Below, one piece after another: positions 24,317-32,599 of a stretch of 36,201 nucleotides of DNA (positions within the stretch are counted from its first letter, which is position 1; every line of letters starts with the position of its first letter). The stretch covers positions 1 to 36,201 of the forward strand of contig DAOVGP010000010.1 of NCBI GenBank assembly GCA_030672375.1. Direction: 5' to 3'. The position numbers were made by a program, and so were the translations under genes. The notes under the pieces were generated by a model, which made no database searches, was not told where the DNA came from, and saw nothing but the letters and a program-made list of their open reading frames with translations. The DNA comes from Candidatus Aenigmatarchaeota archaeon (GTDB lineage Archaea > Aenigmatarchaeota > Aenigmatarchaeia > CG10238-14).

Positions 24317-25727
24317 CTCTTCCCATGATGCTGACAGTCTTCGAAAGAATTCTTCTTTTCTTACCTTTCTTTGTCTTATATATTACATGAGCTTTAGGTA
24401 ATTTCAACTTACCAAGAATATCGATGGTTGGTTTAATCCTATATGATAAAACTCGCTCTTCCTTGGGACTCAACTCTTTTATTTTCCATGTTAATTCTGT
24501 TCCACTTTCCTTTCTTTTTAAGCTGGGTACTAGTGTGTCAAATTTCTTCACAACGGCAGCTAAGGGAGGAACAGAATCATGAACAATTATATCTTTAATT
24601 GTCTTTCTTTGTCTGTTCTTCAAATTCAATGAAATGGTAATCTCCCTTCCTTCAGTCAATAATCCCATATAACTCTTCCTTAACTGTGGACGGAAGAATA
24701 GCCAAACTACCCACACGATAATTATAATAAGTAGACATGAAACTAGAACCAGATTTGTGAAACGAAGTTGATAAGTTATAGTTATACTCTCTGTCGGGGC
24801 TAATTTTTTGATCAACCATGTATAGACAATTCTATTACCCTTTTCTTCTTGTTGAATGGGCTCGATTTCTGGATAAAAAAAGTTCTTTGAGATTAGTGGT
24901 AAAGACTCTGTCACGTAAAAATCAGACTCTACTACATTTCCGTTGTTAGTTATCTTGACTGTTATAGTACTATACAGAATACTATTCTCAGTTCTTTTTT
25001 CCTCGTCTATCTTATGGACAGCTTCTATGTTAAAACTAATTGTTCTTTCATCCAACACTTTGTTTAATTTATTCTTCAAGACAACATCTACTTCATACTC
25101 TCCCGCTATATTCCTTATGTCTAACCCGAAACTATTCGTTAATGTCTCTATACTAGCAGGTGATATCGAAAATGAATCTTCGAATTTTTTTACGATAGAG
25201 TTGTCCCTTAAAATCTTTGTCGTAACAAAAACTTCTGCTGATTCTTTTCTGTTTATGTTTGTGATGACTGGTTGTATAGTTACTATTTCACCGGGTCTAA
25301 ATATTTGTTTATTGATCTTGACCTCCGATAAAAAGACGCTCGTTGTCCTTAATATTTTGAAATTCATTTCTTTAGACAATGAAATATTATGGTCGACTGA
25401 TCTAACTGTAAATGTGTAAACAACCATTCCTTCTTCTGCATCGATAGGTGGTCTTAAAAATAATGATACGTTCCCTACTTCGTCAGGTCTTAAAGTCATC
25501 CAATATCTTTCCAAACTAACCCAATAAGTTGGCCATACAGAAAAGTAGAAAGTATCTATCTTGTCTCCATTATTCTTCACCAGTATTTCCAGAGACTTGG
25601 ATTTATCAGTATATAATATGGTTGTTTTTTCTGGAGATACGATCTCTATATTTTGGGCATGAACTGAATCAATGAGTAATAAAATGATGAACAAACTTGA
25701 AACAGTAATAATAAATTTAGTATTCAT
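24309..25727 (-). CDS. secreted/membrane-anchored protein with repeated Ig-like (DUF11/COG1361-like) domains
   Basis: The 472-residue protein begins with a signal peptide (hydrophobic residues 6-20, likely cut after VHAQ). Roughly 300 residues of beta-rich extracellular sequence follow, with CARDB/COG1361-like units such as VKNNGDKIDTFYFSVWP and ITNINRKESAEVFV. One membrane helix spans about 326-346 (VLVSCLLIIIIVWVVWLFF). A basic region and a beta-rich C-terminal domain (about 360-472) come after it. The C-terminal domain resembles the one just before the membrane helix; both contain a TW.IK.L.P.E pattern. Such proteins are often cell-surface structural components in archaea. Upstream are SD GGTGAG (25731-25736) and a TATA box (TTTATAAATAGG). 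Specific function is unknown. Confidence 0.75.
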   Translation of the reverse strand: MNTKFIITVSSLFIILLLIDSVHAQNIEIVSPEKTTILYTDKSKSLEILVKNNGDKIDTFYFSVWPTYWVSLERYWMTLRPDEVGNVSLFLRPPIDAEEGMVVYTFTVRSVDHNISLSKEMNFKILRTTSVFLSEVKINKQIFRPGEIVTIQPVITNINRKESAEVFVTTKILRDNSIVKKFEDSFSISPASIETLTNSFGLDIRNIAGEYEVDVVLKNKLNKVLDERTISFNIEAVHKIDEEKRTENSILYSTITVKITNNGNVVESDFYVTESLPLISKNFFYPEIEPIQQEEKGNRIVYTWLIKKLAPTESITITYQLRFTNLVLVSCLLIIIIVWVVWLFFRPQLRKSYMGLLTEGREITISLNLKNRQRKTIKDIIVHDSVPPLAAVVKKFDTLVPSLKRKESGTELTWKIKELSPKEERVLSYRIKPTIDILGKLKLPKAHVIYKTKKGKKRRILSKTVSIMGRVK

Positions 25728-25783
25728 AACTCACCACTATAATTATTAACCCTATTTATAAATTTAAATTCACTCTAACAATT

Positions 25784-26422
25784 TTAGATTTTTTTATGAT
25801 TTATTTTTTCCTTGATTTTTTTAACATGTTCTTCTAAAGGTCTTATCTTTAATTTCCATTCTTCTCCATAGTGTTCAAACCAGGAAAAATGTTTCCCATA
25901 TTTATCTGCCCAAGTTATTCTTTCGAATGGTATCCTTGACGATTTGGTTGGTTTTTCGTACGATATCGGAAAGCCCAATGTTATGGCGGCAATAGGTCTT
26001 AGTCTTTCGGGAATATTTAGAATGTTCTTAACTTCTTCTTCATCGAACGCACCGACCCAACATGCACCAAGACCTAAATCATTCGCGGCCAAAAGCATAT
26101 TCTCTATTGCAGCAGCAGTGTCCTGAATACAGTATAAAGTCTTTCCACGTTCACCATATCTATCCCCACTCTTTTCTGGATCCGCACATATCACTATTAC
26201 AACTGGTGCATTTTTTACATGATTTTGTCTCAAAGACGCTGTAGCTAGCTCTTCCTTTATTTTTTCATCCTTAACAACTATAAACTCCCACGGCTGCATA
26301 TTCCCTGCAGATGGGGCTTGTATGCCCGCATATATTATTCGACCTACAAATTCATCCGGAATATCTTTTTTTTCATATCTTCTCACAGAGTGTCTTGACT
26401 CAATACAATCAAACACTTCCAT
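25784..26422 (-). CDS. nitroreductase-family FMN protein
   Basis: The 212-residue protein has the nitroreductase-fold landmarks: the N-terminal SRHSVRRYEKKDIPDE (9-24), the FMN-contacting GIQAPSAGNMQPWEFIVV (33-50), the dimer helix with IENMLLAANDLGLGACWVGAF and PIAAITLGFPI near 143-153. Members reduce nitro compounds, quinones or enones with NAD(P)H, and some have biosynthetic roles; the substrate here is unknown. The last 40 residues are charged and helical (EEHVKKIKEKINHKK). It lies divergently to the DNA ligase gene, with SD GGTGG before ATG 26422. Confidence 0.88.
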   Translation of the reverse strand: MEVFDCIESRHSVRRYEKKDIPDEFVGRIIYAGIQAPSAGNMQPWEFIVVKDEKIKEELATASLRQNHVKNAPVVIVICADPEKSGDRYGERGKTLYCIQDTAAAIENMLLAANDLGLGACWVGAFDEEEVKNILNIPERLRPIAAITLGFPISYEKPTKSSRIPFERITWADKYGKHFSWFEHYGEEWKLKIRPLEEHVKKIKEKINHKKI

Positions 26423-26451
26423 TCATCCACCTAAATCAAATTTTAACTGAT

Positions 26452-26464
26452 AAAATTATAAATC
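26452..26464 (+). promoter_or_regulatory. TATA box of the DNA ligase gene
   Basis: AAAATTATAAATC is centred about 30 nt before ATG 26487, and no SD is present, so the transcript is probably leaderless or nearly so. Confidence 0.55.
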
Positions 26465-26486
26465 TATGTAGAAAAATCTTGATTAC

Positions 26487-28193
26487 ATGAAATACTCAAT
26501 TCTAGTTGATACTTACGAAAAACTAGAAAAAACTCCTTCTAAACTTGGCAAGAGAGACATATTATCAGAACTATTTTTGAAAACTCCTTCTAAAAAATTA
26601 CCTAGAGTTGTGTTGTTGATAATGGGTAGGGTTTTTCCATCTTATTCTGAACATGAATTAGGTATAGCTAATCAGATGATGATGAAAACCGTCTCGAAAG
26701 CTACTGGATTTTCCTCTGGAGATATAGAGAAAAAATTCAAGGAAAGAGGTGACCTTGGTTTGGCTACAGAAGAATGTGTAAAATCAAGAAAACAAAAAAT
26801 ACTATTTAAAAAAGAATTAACTGTTGATAATGTTTTTGAAAATTTACATAGGTTGGCTTTCATTACAGGTGTTGGTTCTCAGGAAAGAAAATTAAATTTA
26901 ATCACAGAACTGCTGACATCAGCTAAACCAAAAGAAGCTAGGTATATAGTTAGAACAATATTACAAGAATTGAGAATTGGTGTAGCCGAAGGTATTATGA
27001 GAGATGCCATCGGTAAGGCATTTCTCATTAAAGAAGGTATGACGAAAGAAGAAAAAAATGAAATGATTGAAGCAGTCGAATATGCTTGGAATATTATGTC
27101 CGATTTTGGAGAAATCGTAAAAATTGCAAGGGAGAAAGGTATAGTTGGATTGGGAAAAGTTAAAATTCGTTTAGGAAAACCAATACGAGTGATGCTCGGT
27201 GAAAAGGCAGAAAGTATTGATGAAGTAATTAAAAACTTCGGTAAGATTGCCGTGGAATATAAATATGATGGGATGAGAACACAAATTCATAAAAAAGATG
27301 ATCGAATTTGGGTTTATACAAGAAGACTAGAAAATGTGACAAATCAATTTCCTGATTTGGTTGATGTCTGTAAAAAGGGGTTAAAATCGAGAGAATGTAT
27401 AGTAGAGGGGGAGGTTTTTGGTATAAACCCGAAAACAAAATTACCTTTACCCTTTCAATTGTTATCACAAAGAATTCGTCGAAAGTATGACATCGGGAAG
27501 ATGGTTAAAGAAATTCCGGTTAAACTTCATCTCTTTGATATAGTTTATCTTGACGGTAAACCTCTATTCAACAAAAAATTTATAGATAGAAGAAAAATCT
27601 TGGAAACTAAAGTCAAAATAATCCCAAACAAATTAGAATTGGCAAAGCAATTGGTAACAGATGATATAAAAAAGATACAAAAATTCTACAAAAAAGCATT
27701 GGCCGCGAGGCAGGAAGGATTGTTCCTGAAAGTTTTAGATTCGAAGTATGTGTTTGGTAGACGTGTTGGTGGCTGGTACAAAATTAAACCAATCATGGAA
27801 ACTTTAGACCTAGTTATAGTGGGGGGAACTTGGGGAATAGGTTCAAGAGTAAATTGGTTGAGTTCTTATGTATTAGCTTGTAGAAATCCAGATACTGGAA
27901 AGTTTTTACCATGTGGAATGATGGGTACTGGTTTAACAGAAGAACAATTCAAATTGATGACTGATATTCTTAAGGGCTTGATATTGAAAGAGAAAGGGAG
28001 AAGGGTTGTACTAAAACCAAAAATTGTAGTTGAAGTGGCTTATCAAGAAATTCAAAAATCATCAAAATATGAATCTGGTTATGCCCTCAGATTCCCACGT
28101 CTTATTGGAATAAGAGAAGATAAGGGTTCAAATGAAGCTGATACTGTAAAGAGGGTTTCTGATCTTTTTAAAACACAAGGTAAAGTACAATAA
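26487..28193 (+). CDS. lig: ATP-dependent DNA ligase
   Basis: This enzyme seals DNA nicks with ATP in replication and repair. The 568-residue length is typical for archaeal LigI. The N-terminal DNA-binding domain (about 1-215) includes TGFSSGDIEKKFKERGDLG and EARYIVRTILQELRIGVAEG. The adenylation motif EYKYDGMR places the nucleotide-accepting lysine at K259. Further nucleotidyltransferase motifs are YTRRLENVTNQFPD, ECIVEGEVFG, and GLFLKVLDSKY with GGWYKIKP. The OB domain follows with DLVIVGGTWGIGSR and ends near SGYALRFPRLIGIREDK. ATG 26487 is the first start after the TATA box. The gene stands alone on the plus strand ahead of the TrmB-like regulator. Confidence 0.97.
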   Translation: MKYSILVDTYEKLEKTPSKLGKRDILSELFLKTPSKKLPRVVLLIMGRVFPSYSEHELGIANQMMMKTVSKATGFSSGDIEKKFKERGDLGLATEECVKSRKQKILFKKELTVDNVFENLHRLAFITGVGSQERKLNLITELLTSAKPKEARYIVRTILQELRIGVAEGIMRDAIGKAFLIKEGMTKEEKNEMIEAVEYAWNIMSDFGEIVKIAREKGIVGLGKVKIRLGKPIRVMLGEKAESIDEVIKNFGKIAVEYKYDGMRTQIHKKDDRIWVYTRRLENVTNQFPDLVDVCKKGLKSRECIVEGEVFGINPKTKLPLPFQLLSQRIRRKYDIGKMVKEIPVKLHLFDIVYLDGKPLFNKKFIDRRKILETKVKIIPNKLELAKQLVTDDIKKIQKFYKKALAARQEGLFLKVLDSKYVFGRRVGGWYKIKPIMETLDLVIVGGTWGIGSRVNWLSSYVLACRNPDTGKFLPCGMMGTGLTEEQFKLMTDILKGLILKEKGRRVVLKPKIVVEVAYQEIQKSSKYESGYALRFPRLIGIREDKGSNEADTVKRVSDLFKTQGKVQ

Positions 28194-28202
28194 CTCAATT
28201 CT

Positions 28203-28233
28203 GTCTAAACTCGAATAGAAAGAAATTTTAGAC
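28203..28233 (+). repeat. inverted repeat GTCTAAA/TTTAGAC between ligase and TrmB-like gene
   Basis: A 7-bp perfect inverted repeat with a 17-nt spacer starts 10 bases after the ligase stop and precedes the TATA box of the next gene. It may be a weak terminator hairpin or an operator; it could also be chance in AT-rich DNA. Confidence 0.3.
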
Positions 28234-28256
28234 TAAATTTTAACACAAATTATTAA

Positions 28257-28269
28257 TTTTTAAATATCC
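28257..28269 (+). promoter_or_regulatory. TATA box of the TrmB-like gene
   Basis: TTTTTAAATATCC is centred about 30 nt before ATG 28292 and no SD precedes the start, which suggests a short or absent leader. I see no match to the Thermococcus TrmB palindrome nearby. Confidence 0.5.
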
Positions 28270-28291
28270 AATCACTAAGTAGTTATTACAG

Positions 28292-29134
28292 ATGGTAGAG
28301 ATGATAGGATCACCAGAATTAATGGATGCTTTAAAGGGAATTGGACTTAATCTATACGAAAGAAAACTTTGGGTTGCTCTTCTTGCTAAAGGAACCGCCA
28401 CTGCAGGTGAGCTGTCAGGGATTGCAAACGTTCCTAGGTCGAGAACTTACGATGTGCTCCAGACGCTAGCTGATAAGGGTTTTGTTATTGTACAAACATC
28501 TAAACCACTAAGATACGTTGCTATTACTCCTGTAGAATCCTTGGAAAAGGCTAAGAAAAGGGTTCAAGAAAAATTCATGGAAATGGAGAATAAAATAGAT
28601 AGACTAAAAAAATCTGTTTTAATAAAAGAATTGAATACGTTACATAAAGAGGGATTGACATTAGTCTCTCCTGGAGACATAACTGGAGCTCTGAAAGGGA
28701 AATTTTCTGTTCTCCAGCATACAGACTCTATGTTCAAAAATGCCTCTTCCTCAGTAAACATAGTTACAACACCAACAGGACTGAATGATTTGTTCGAAAA
28801 CCATATAAGTATACTGAAAAAATTGAACGAAAATGGTGTTAAAATAAAGATTGCTGCGAGAATAGATAAAACTTGCACAGATGCCATAAATGCCCTTTCT
28901 GGTATTGCAGAGATCAGAGATATAATTCAAGATAAAATACCGCTTTCGGGTAGATTCTACATAGTCGATGAACAACAGCTCATGATGGGACTGTCCAATC
29001 CAGAGGAAGTACATTCCTCACAAGATATGATGTTTTGGACGAAATCTGAGCATGTTACAAAGAATACAATCGAACCTTTGTTCAACCTTGTTTGGGAAAA
29101 TTCCAAACCTGTAGATTTGAAAGATGTATCTTAA
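28292..29134 (+). CDS. TrmB-family transcriptional regulator
   Basis: The 280-residue protein starts with a winged helix-turn-helix of TrmB type: LNLYERKLWVALLAKGTAT, then LSGIANVPRSRTYDVLQTLA (about 41-60) and KGFVIVQ with the wing PLRYVAI. A helical linker follows (KKRVQEKFMEMENKIDRL, probably a dimerising coil). The C-terminal half (about 125-280) resembles the phospholipase-D-like effector portion of TrmB proteins, with VNIVTTPTGL and FYIVDEQQLMMGLS. Such proteins usually sense sugars or other small molecules; the ligand and targets are unknown. It is not clearly in an operon, and its stop overlaps the convergent ThrRS stop by four bases. Confidence 0.85.
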   Translation: MVEMIGSPELMDALKGIGLNLYERKLWVALLAKGTATAGELSGIANVPRSRTYDVLQTLADKGFVIVQTSKPLRYVAITPVESLEKAKKRVQEKFMEMENKIDRLKKSVLIKELNTLHKEGLTLVSPGDITGALKGKFSVLQHTDSMFKNASSSVNIVTTPTGLNDLFENHISILKKLNENGVKIKIAARIDKTCTDAINALSGIAEIRDIIQDKIPLSGRFYIVDEQQLMMGLSNPEEVHSSQDMMFWTKSEHVTKNTIEPLFNLVWENSKPVDLKDVS

Positions 29135-31050
29135 CTCCAAGCGACGAACTGAGGTCTTTTAGACAGTAACTTTGGGAGAGATGATTTTCTAAATGGTTTA
29201 TTCTTTATTTCTTTCTTTAATATTTTAACAAACTCATCGACCTTCATTTTCTTAACCTTTCCTATCTTTCTGATCCTTACTGGTAATATACCTGATTTCA
29301 TTTCCCTTTCACCAACGACTATAGAATAAGGAACCCACTCCATCTCTGCATTCCTCACCCTCTTCTCGACAGATTTGTTCCTGTCGTCTAGATCAACCCT
29401 TATGTTTTCCTTCTCTATTTTTTCCATGATTTCTATCGCTTGTTTTATATGTTTATCAGAAACGGGGATTACTCTAACTTGAATTGGGGAAAGCCATAGG
29501 GGTAGAATGGGATTCTTACCCTGTTTTTGTTCCTTTGCCGCTTTTTCCAACAATCCATACATAACCCTGCAGATTGCCCCACTCGGACTTAAATGTAAAA
29601 TCGTAACTGGTTTTTTCTTCCCATCTCTGTCTGTATAATAGATTCCATAATTTTCAGCATTCTCAACATCGATTTGATCTGTCGTTAGTGCAGAAGCTTT
29701 ATCCAAGTTATCGACGAAGTTCAGCTCATATTTCAATATGAAATAGAAGAATCTTTTATCCCACATCTCAATTAAAGCAGGTTTTCCGTGAGTTTTAACT
29801 AAAGACAAAACGAAGTCTTTATTCTTTTCCCAAAATTCTTTTACAACTCTTATTCCTAACTCAAAATCTTCTGGAACATTGAACCCAAACCCTTTTTGGA
29901 TTTTTAACGCTAAGTCAAATCTTTTCTTCATTTCTTCCATTGCCTGTGGAACATCAGAACAGAATGCATGACAATCAGGCATGATAAAACTTCTTAATCT
30001 TCTCAAACCGACTAACTCTCCTCGTTTTTCCAACCTGAAAGAATATTTTGCCATTTCATACAGTCTCATTGGCAATTCTTTATAGGATATTATAGCATCG
30101 TGGGCCATTGTGAATTGTCCAAAACATGCTGCAAAACGCAAGAAAAATTTTCTCTTAAACGATTCTACTATATATTGTCTCGCAGGGAATCTATTCAAGT
30201 ACTTGACCATGACAGGATGATTCAAATCATACATAATTGGAGTCTCTACCTTCATCGCCCCATAATCTATTACGTTTGAATCAACCCAATTCTGAATCAA
30301 ATCTCTCATTAACTCTCCTTTGGGGTAATACCTTAAGTTTCCAGGATCACTCGCACTCTCGTAATCCGCGAGTTCTAATTTTCTCATCAACTCGACATGT
30401 GGAGGTTTTTCCTTCACTTTTCTACTCTTTGCCATTTCATACATGGCGAATTTTTTTAGGTTTTCATTTTTTTTCCAGTCAAAATCTTTGCCTGCAACAA
30501 CCTTTCCATCTTTAATTTCCAAAGGTATTAAATCTCCTTTTGGAGTAAGGATGCGCCAAGATGATTTCATTTTTTTTTCTGCTTTAAGTGCTTTGGAAAC
30601 TGTTTCTTCTTTCACTTCTTTTTTCTTTTCTCCAACCACAATTTCTTTAAAAGATTCAGCAAGAGGATGGCCCAAACAATGTAATACAAATTCTTTATAC
30701 CAACCAAAGGGTGAGACATGCACTGGAAGTTTTTGTTTTTTAGATTCTTTTTCCATCTCTTTTATCGCTCTATCAGCAAGATATGGACTAGCGAGATCGG
30801 AACTCAAATGAGCATAAGGATAGATGACTATATTTTTAGCTTTAACTTCTTCGAATTGATTTTTAATTTCTTTTATCGATTTTCCAACAACTTCCTTTAA
30901 GTATTGCTCATCTCTATTTTCTGCACATGTGAGAACTACTAATACATTTTCTATTTTGACTTTTTTCTTTTCAACATCCTTTATGTATTTTAACGCCTTC
31001 CTAGTAGGCTTATATTCTAAGAATTTCGAGTGTATCAAAAGCATTCTCAT
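29131..31050 (-). CDS. thrS: threonyl-tRNA synthetase, archaeal type
   Basis: The enzyme charges tRNA-Thr. The 639-residue protein has the archaeal N-terminal editing domain of D-aminoacyl-tRNA deacylase fold (about 1-145; MLLIHSKFLEYKPTRKA and VIYPYAHLSSDLASP). The class II catalytic core follows: DLIQNWVDSNVIDYGAMKVE, the zinc-binding cysteine in RFAACFGQF, MRLYEMAKYSFRLEKRGELVGLRRLR (motif 2) and HLSPSGAICRVMYGLLE (motif 3). A C-terminal anticodon-binding domain (about 530-639) includes WLSPIQVRVIPVSDKH. SD GGGGAGGG lies before ATG 31050, within the end of the upstream gene. The two overlap by ATGA, so translation is coupled. Confidence 0.97.
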   Translation of the reverse strand: MRMLLIHSKFLEYKPTRKALKYIKDVEKKKVKIENVLVVLTCAENRDEQYLKEVVGKSIKEIKNQFEEVKAKNIVIYPYAHLSSDLASPYLADRAIKEMEKESKKQKLPVHVSPFGWYKEFVLHCLGHPLAESFKEIVVGEKKKEVKEETVSKALKAEKKMKSSWRILTPKGDLIPLEIKDGKVVAGKDFDWKKNENLKKFAMYEMAKSRKVKEKPPHVELMRKLELADYESASDPGNLRYYPKGELMRDLIQNWVDSNVIDYGAMKVETPIMYDLNHPVMVKYLNRFPARQYIVESFKRKFFLRFAACFGQFTMAHDAIISYKELPMRLYEMAKYSFRLEKRGELVGLRRLRSFIMPDCHAFCSDVPQAMEEMKKRFDLALKIQKGFGFNVPEDFELGIRVVKEFWEKNKDFVLSLVKTHGKPALIEMWDKRFFYFILKYELNFVDNLDKASALTTDQIDVENAENYGIYYTDRDGKKKPVTILHLSPSGAICRVMYGLLEKAAKEQKQGKNPILPLWLSPIQVRVIPVSDKHIKQAIEIMEKIEKENIRVDLDDRNKSVEKRVRNAEMEWVPYSIVVGEREMKSGILPVRIRKIGKVKKMKVDEFVKILKKEIKNKPFRKSSLPKLLSKRPQFVAWS

Positions 31051-31397
31051 AACTTTCCCTCCCCATTTAAGATATTTAACTCTTTTGTTAAATATATTGA
31101 GTCTCGAAATGTAATTGAACTGCCAGAACTTAATTTTTCAATCATACTTGGTCTCCCAGGTTTTTTTTGAGATATCGATAATTTTATTCCTCCTTTATAT
31201 ATTCGATTTAAAATTTCATCGTTACATCTTCTGAAAGCATACATGGAAAAAGAAATTGTGATGAGTTTTGGACATCCACACAAAACTTTTTTGATAATTT
31301 TTTTGCTCACAAATTTTCTGAAATGAATGAATTTAACAGAAGATGAAAGTTTTGATAAATCTGAGTAACTAGAAATTGAGATGTGTTTCTGATTCAC
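31047..31397 (-). CDS. small protein resembling DUF1699
   Basis: The 116-residue frame from GTG 31397 shows a pattern I associate with DUF1699: an N-terminal stretch ending VKFIHFRKFVSKKIIKKVL, then the cysteine-containing CGCPKLITISFSMYAF and an alternating RIYKGGIKLSI strand followed by GRPSMIEKL. Function of that family is unknown to me. Its end overlaps the thrS start by four bases and its last codons supply the thrS Shine-Dalgarno, which supports its being translated. It is divergent from the next plus-strand gene with a 51-base shared promoter region. Family assignment is from memory of the pattern and is moderate only. Confidence 0.6.
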   Translation of the reverse strand: MNQKHISISSYSDLSKLSSSVKFIHFRKFVSKKIIKKVLCGCPKLITISFSMYAFRRCNDEILNRIYKGGIKLSISQKKPGRPSMIEKLSSGSSITFRDSIYLTKELNILNGEGKL

Positions 31398-31417
31398 CTT
31401 TCACCGTTATCACCAGT

Positions 31418-31436
31418 TAAATATATCCTTTGGAGG
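31418..31436. promoter_or_regulatory. shared TATA region and GGAGG ribosome site between divergent small genes
   Basis: TTAAATATATCC (31418-31429) can act as a TATA in either direction for the divergent pair. GGAGG at 31432-31436 serves the plus-strand gene. Between it and ATG 31449 lies ATG-ATA-TAA (31440-31448), a two-codon reading frame with better SD spacing. Confidence 0.45.
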
Positions 31437-31448
31437 AAAATGATATAA

Positions 31449-31826
31449 ATGTTTTGGAATGTCACAATATTAGTAGGTGATTTTATCAAAGAGGTTAATC
31501 TTGTTAATTTTGATAGTTTCGATGAAATACTTATAAAAAAAGTGAGAGATGTAGCACAACCATTACTAGACAAGTATAACAGAATGTATAGTGAAGATAA
31601 GATACAAGAATTCAAACTGGTAGTAGACACAGTCAGAAAAAAACAAGAAAAATATCTGTATGAAGTTATTGGAACTTTGAAAACCAACAAAAATTTTTTC
31701 AGGACTGAAGAGGTTGGGTGGAAGATCTTAGATACAGTCGAAAAAGTAATAGATGAACTTGGGGGAATGGTTACAAAAAAGAAGGGAAGAAAGAAATCTA
31801 AAAAGAATCTACCAGCAAATGCATAA
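31449..31826 (+). CDS. unknown small protein with lysine-rich tail
   Basis: The 125-residue product has an N-terminal beta-like segment (FWNVTILVGDFIKEV), a long helical middle (about 27-70, KKVRDVAQPLLDKYNRMY) and KILDTVEKVIDELGG. It ends with a strongly basic tail KKKGRKKSKKNLPANA. I do not recognise the family. The basic tail suggests nucleic-acid contact, which is inference. It has an SD, its own TATA region and a protein-like composition, so it is probably real. It lies just before tRNA-Gln on the same strand. Confidence 0.6.
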   Translation: MFWNVTILVGDFIKEVNLVNFDSFDEILIKKVRDVAQPLLDKYNRMYSEDKIQEFKLVVDTVRKKQEKYLYEVIGTLKTNKNFFRTEEVGWKILDTVEKVIDELGGMVTKKKGRKKSKKNLPANA

Positions 31827-31833
31827 CATTGAA

Positions 31834-31844
31834 TTTATTTAACT
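31834..31844 (+). promoter_or_regulatory. TATA box of tRNA-Gln and the modification genes
   Basis: TTTATTTAACT would start transcription near 31865, about 13 nt before the tRNA. The resulting leader would include CCCGACAT, which can pair with the tRNA anticodon stem. An AT-rich GAATTATAATTAG at 31856-31868 is an alternative but lies too close. Confidence 0.45.
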
Positions 31845-31877
31845 ATTAATTGTCCGAATTATAATTAGTCCCGACAT

Positions 31878-31950
31878 AGCCCTGTGGTGTAGTGGTCAAG
31901 CATGTCGGGCTTTGGACCCGCAGACGCAGGTTCGAATCCTGCCGGGGCTA
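31878..31950 (+). tRNA. tRNA-Gln(TTG)
   Basis: The acceptor AGCCCTG pairs with CGGGGCT with one G-U; the discriminator is A73. The anticodon arm is TCGGG-CTTTGGA-CCCGC with anticodon TTG at positions 34-36, and a T27-C43 mismatch. The T arm is GCAGG-TTCGAAT-CCTGC. It is 73 nt with no intron and no encoded CCA. The next gene, a Trm9-like methyltransferase, begins 13 nt later on the same strand, which implies one primary transcript. Confidence 0.95.
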
Positions 31951-31963
31951 TTCTGTGATTTAA

Positions 31964-32599
31964 TTGACAACCGAAAAGGAAGTTTGGAATATCATTGCGG
32001 ATTCTTGGACGAACTTGAGAGTTAAACCAGAGAGTGAAGTAATCGATTTCTCAAAGACAATAAATAGTGGACCGATTCTAGATGATGGTTGTGGTAACTG
32101 TAGAAACTTGTTACCATTTCTTGAAAGAGAGTTTTACTGTGTAGGTATGGATTTTTCAAGTGGCATGATAAGAGAAGCAAAGAAATTTTTGAGAAAAAGA
32201 AAATTGAAAGCAAACTTAGTCATCGGTAATTTAGTTCATCTACCATTCAAAAAAGGAACTTTTTTGTCGATTCTTTGTATCAGAACTTTACATCATGTTG
32301 GCCCCAGAATACTCAGATTAGAAGCATTAGAAGAAATGAAAAGGGTTGGTATCAAAATTCTGATGAGTGAATGGAAAAGATGGCAATGGAGATTTATTTG
32401 GAAACTCATTAAAAGCTTCATTTCTGGACATTTTGGTGATGTTTACGTCGATTGGAATTATCATGGAAAAAAATACAAGCGATTTCACCACTTATACACA
32501 AAAAAAGAACTAGAAGAAGATTTGAAAACAGTGGGATTAAAGATTGAGAGAATTTGGTTTGACAATAAGGGTAATATTTGGTCATTGGTGAGAGAATGA
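31964..32599 (+). CDS. Trm9-like tRNA wobble-uridine methyltransferase
   Basis: Eukaryotic Trm9 methylates cm5U34 to mcm5U34 using SAM. The 211-residue protein has Trm9-type features: an N-terminal WNIIADSWTNLRVKPESEV (8-26), the SAM motif ILDDGCGNCRNL (38-49), the second-strand VGMDFSSGMI, NLVHLPFKKGTFL and the CIRTLHHVGP motif near 103-112, followed by EEMKRVG. It starts at TTG 31964, preceded directly by an in-frame TAA, so no earlier start is possible; it lies 13 nt after tRNA-Gln. Its stop overlaps the next ATG (ATGA). The neighbours Ncs6/TtuA and Elp3 act in the same wobble-uridine pathway, which supports the call over a generic methyltransferase. Confidence 0.82.
   Translation: MTTEKEVWNIIADSWTNLRVKPESEVIDFSKTINSGPILDDGCGNCRNLLPFLEREFYCVGMDFSSGMIREAKKFLRKRKLKANLVIGNLVHLPFKKGTFLSILCIRTLHHVGPRILRLEALEEMKRVGIKILMSEWKRWQWRFIWKLIKSFISGHFGDVYVDWNYHGKKYKRFHHLYTKKELEEDLKTVGLKIERIWFDNKGNIWSLVRE

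Noticed and set aside
28203..28269. TrmB-type operator upstream of the TrmB-like gene
   Set aside because: No TATCAC-N5-GTGATA-like palindrome is present; only a short inverted repeat remains, reported with low confidence.
31870..31950. Split or permuted tRNA suggested by the leader-anticodon-stem complementarity
   Set aside because: The tRNA-Gln gene is complete and colinear; no half-tRNA boundary is needed.
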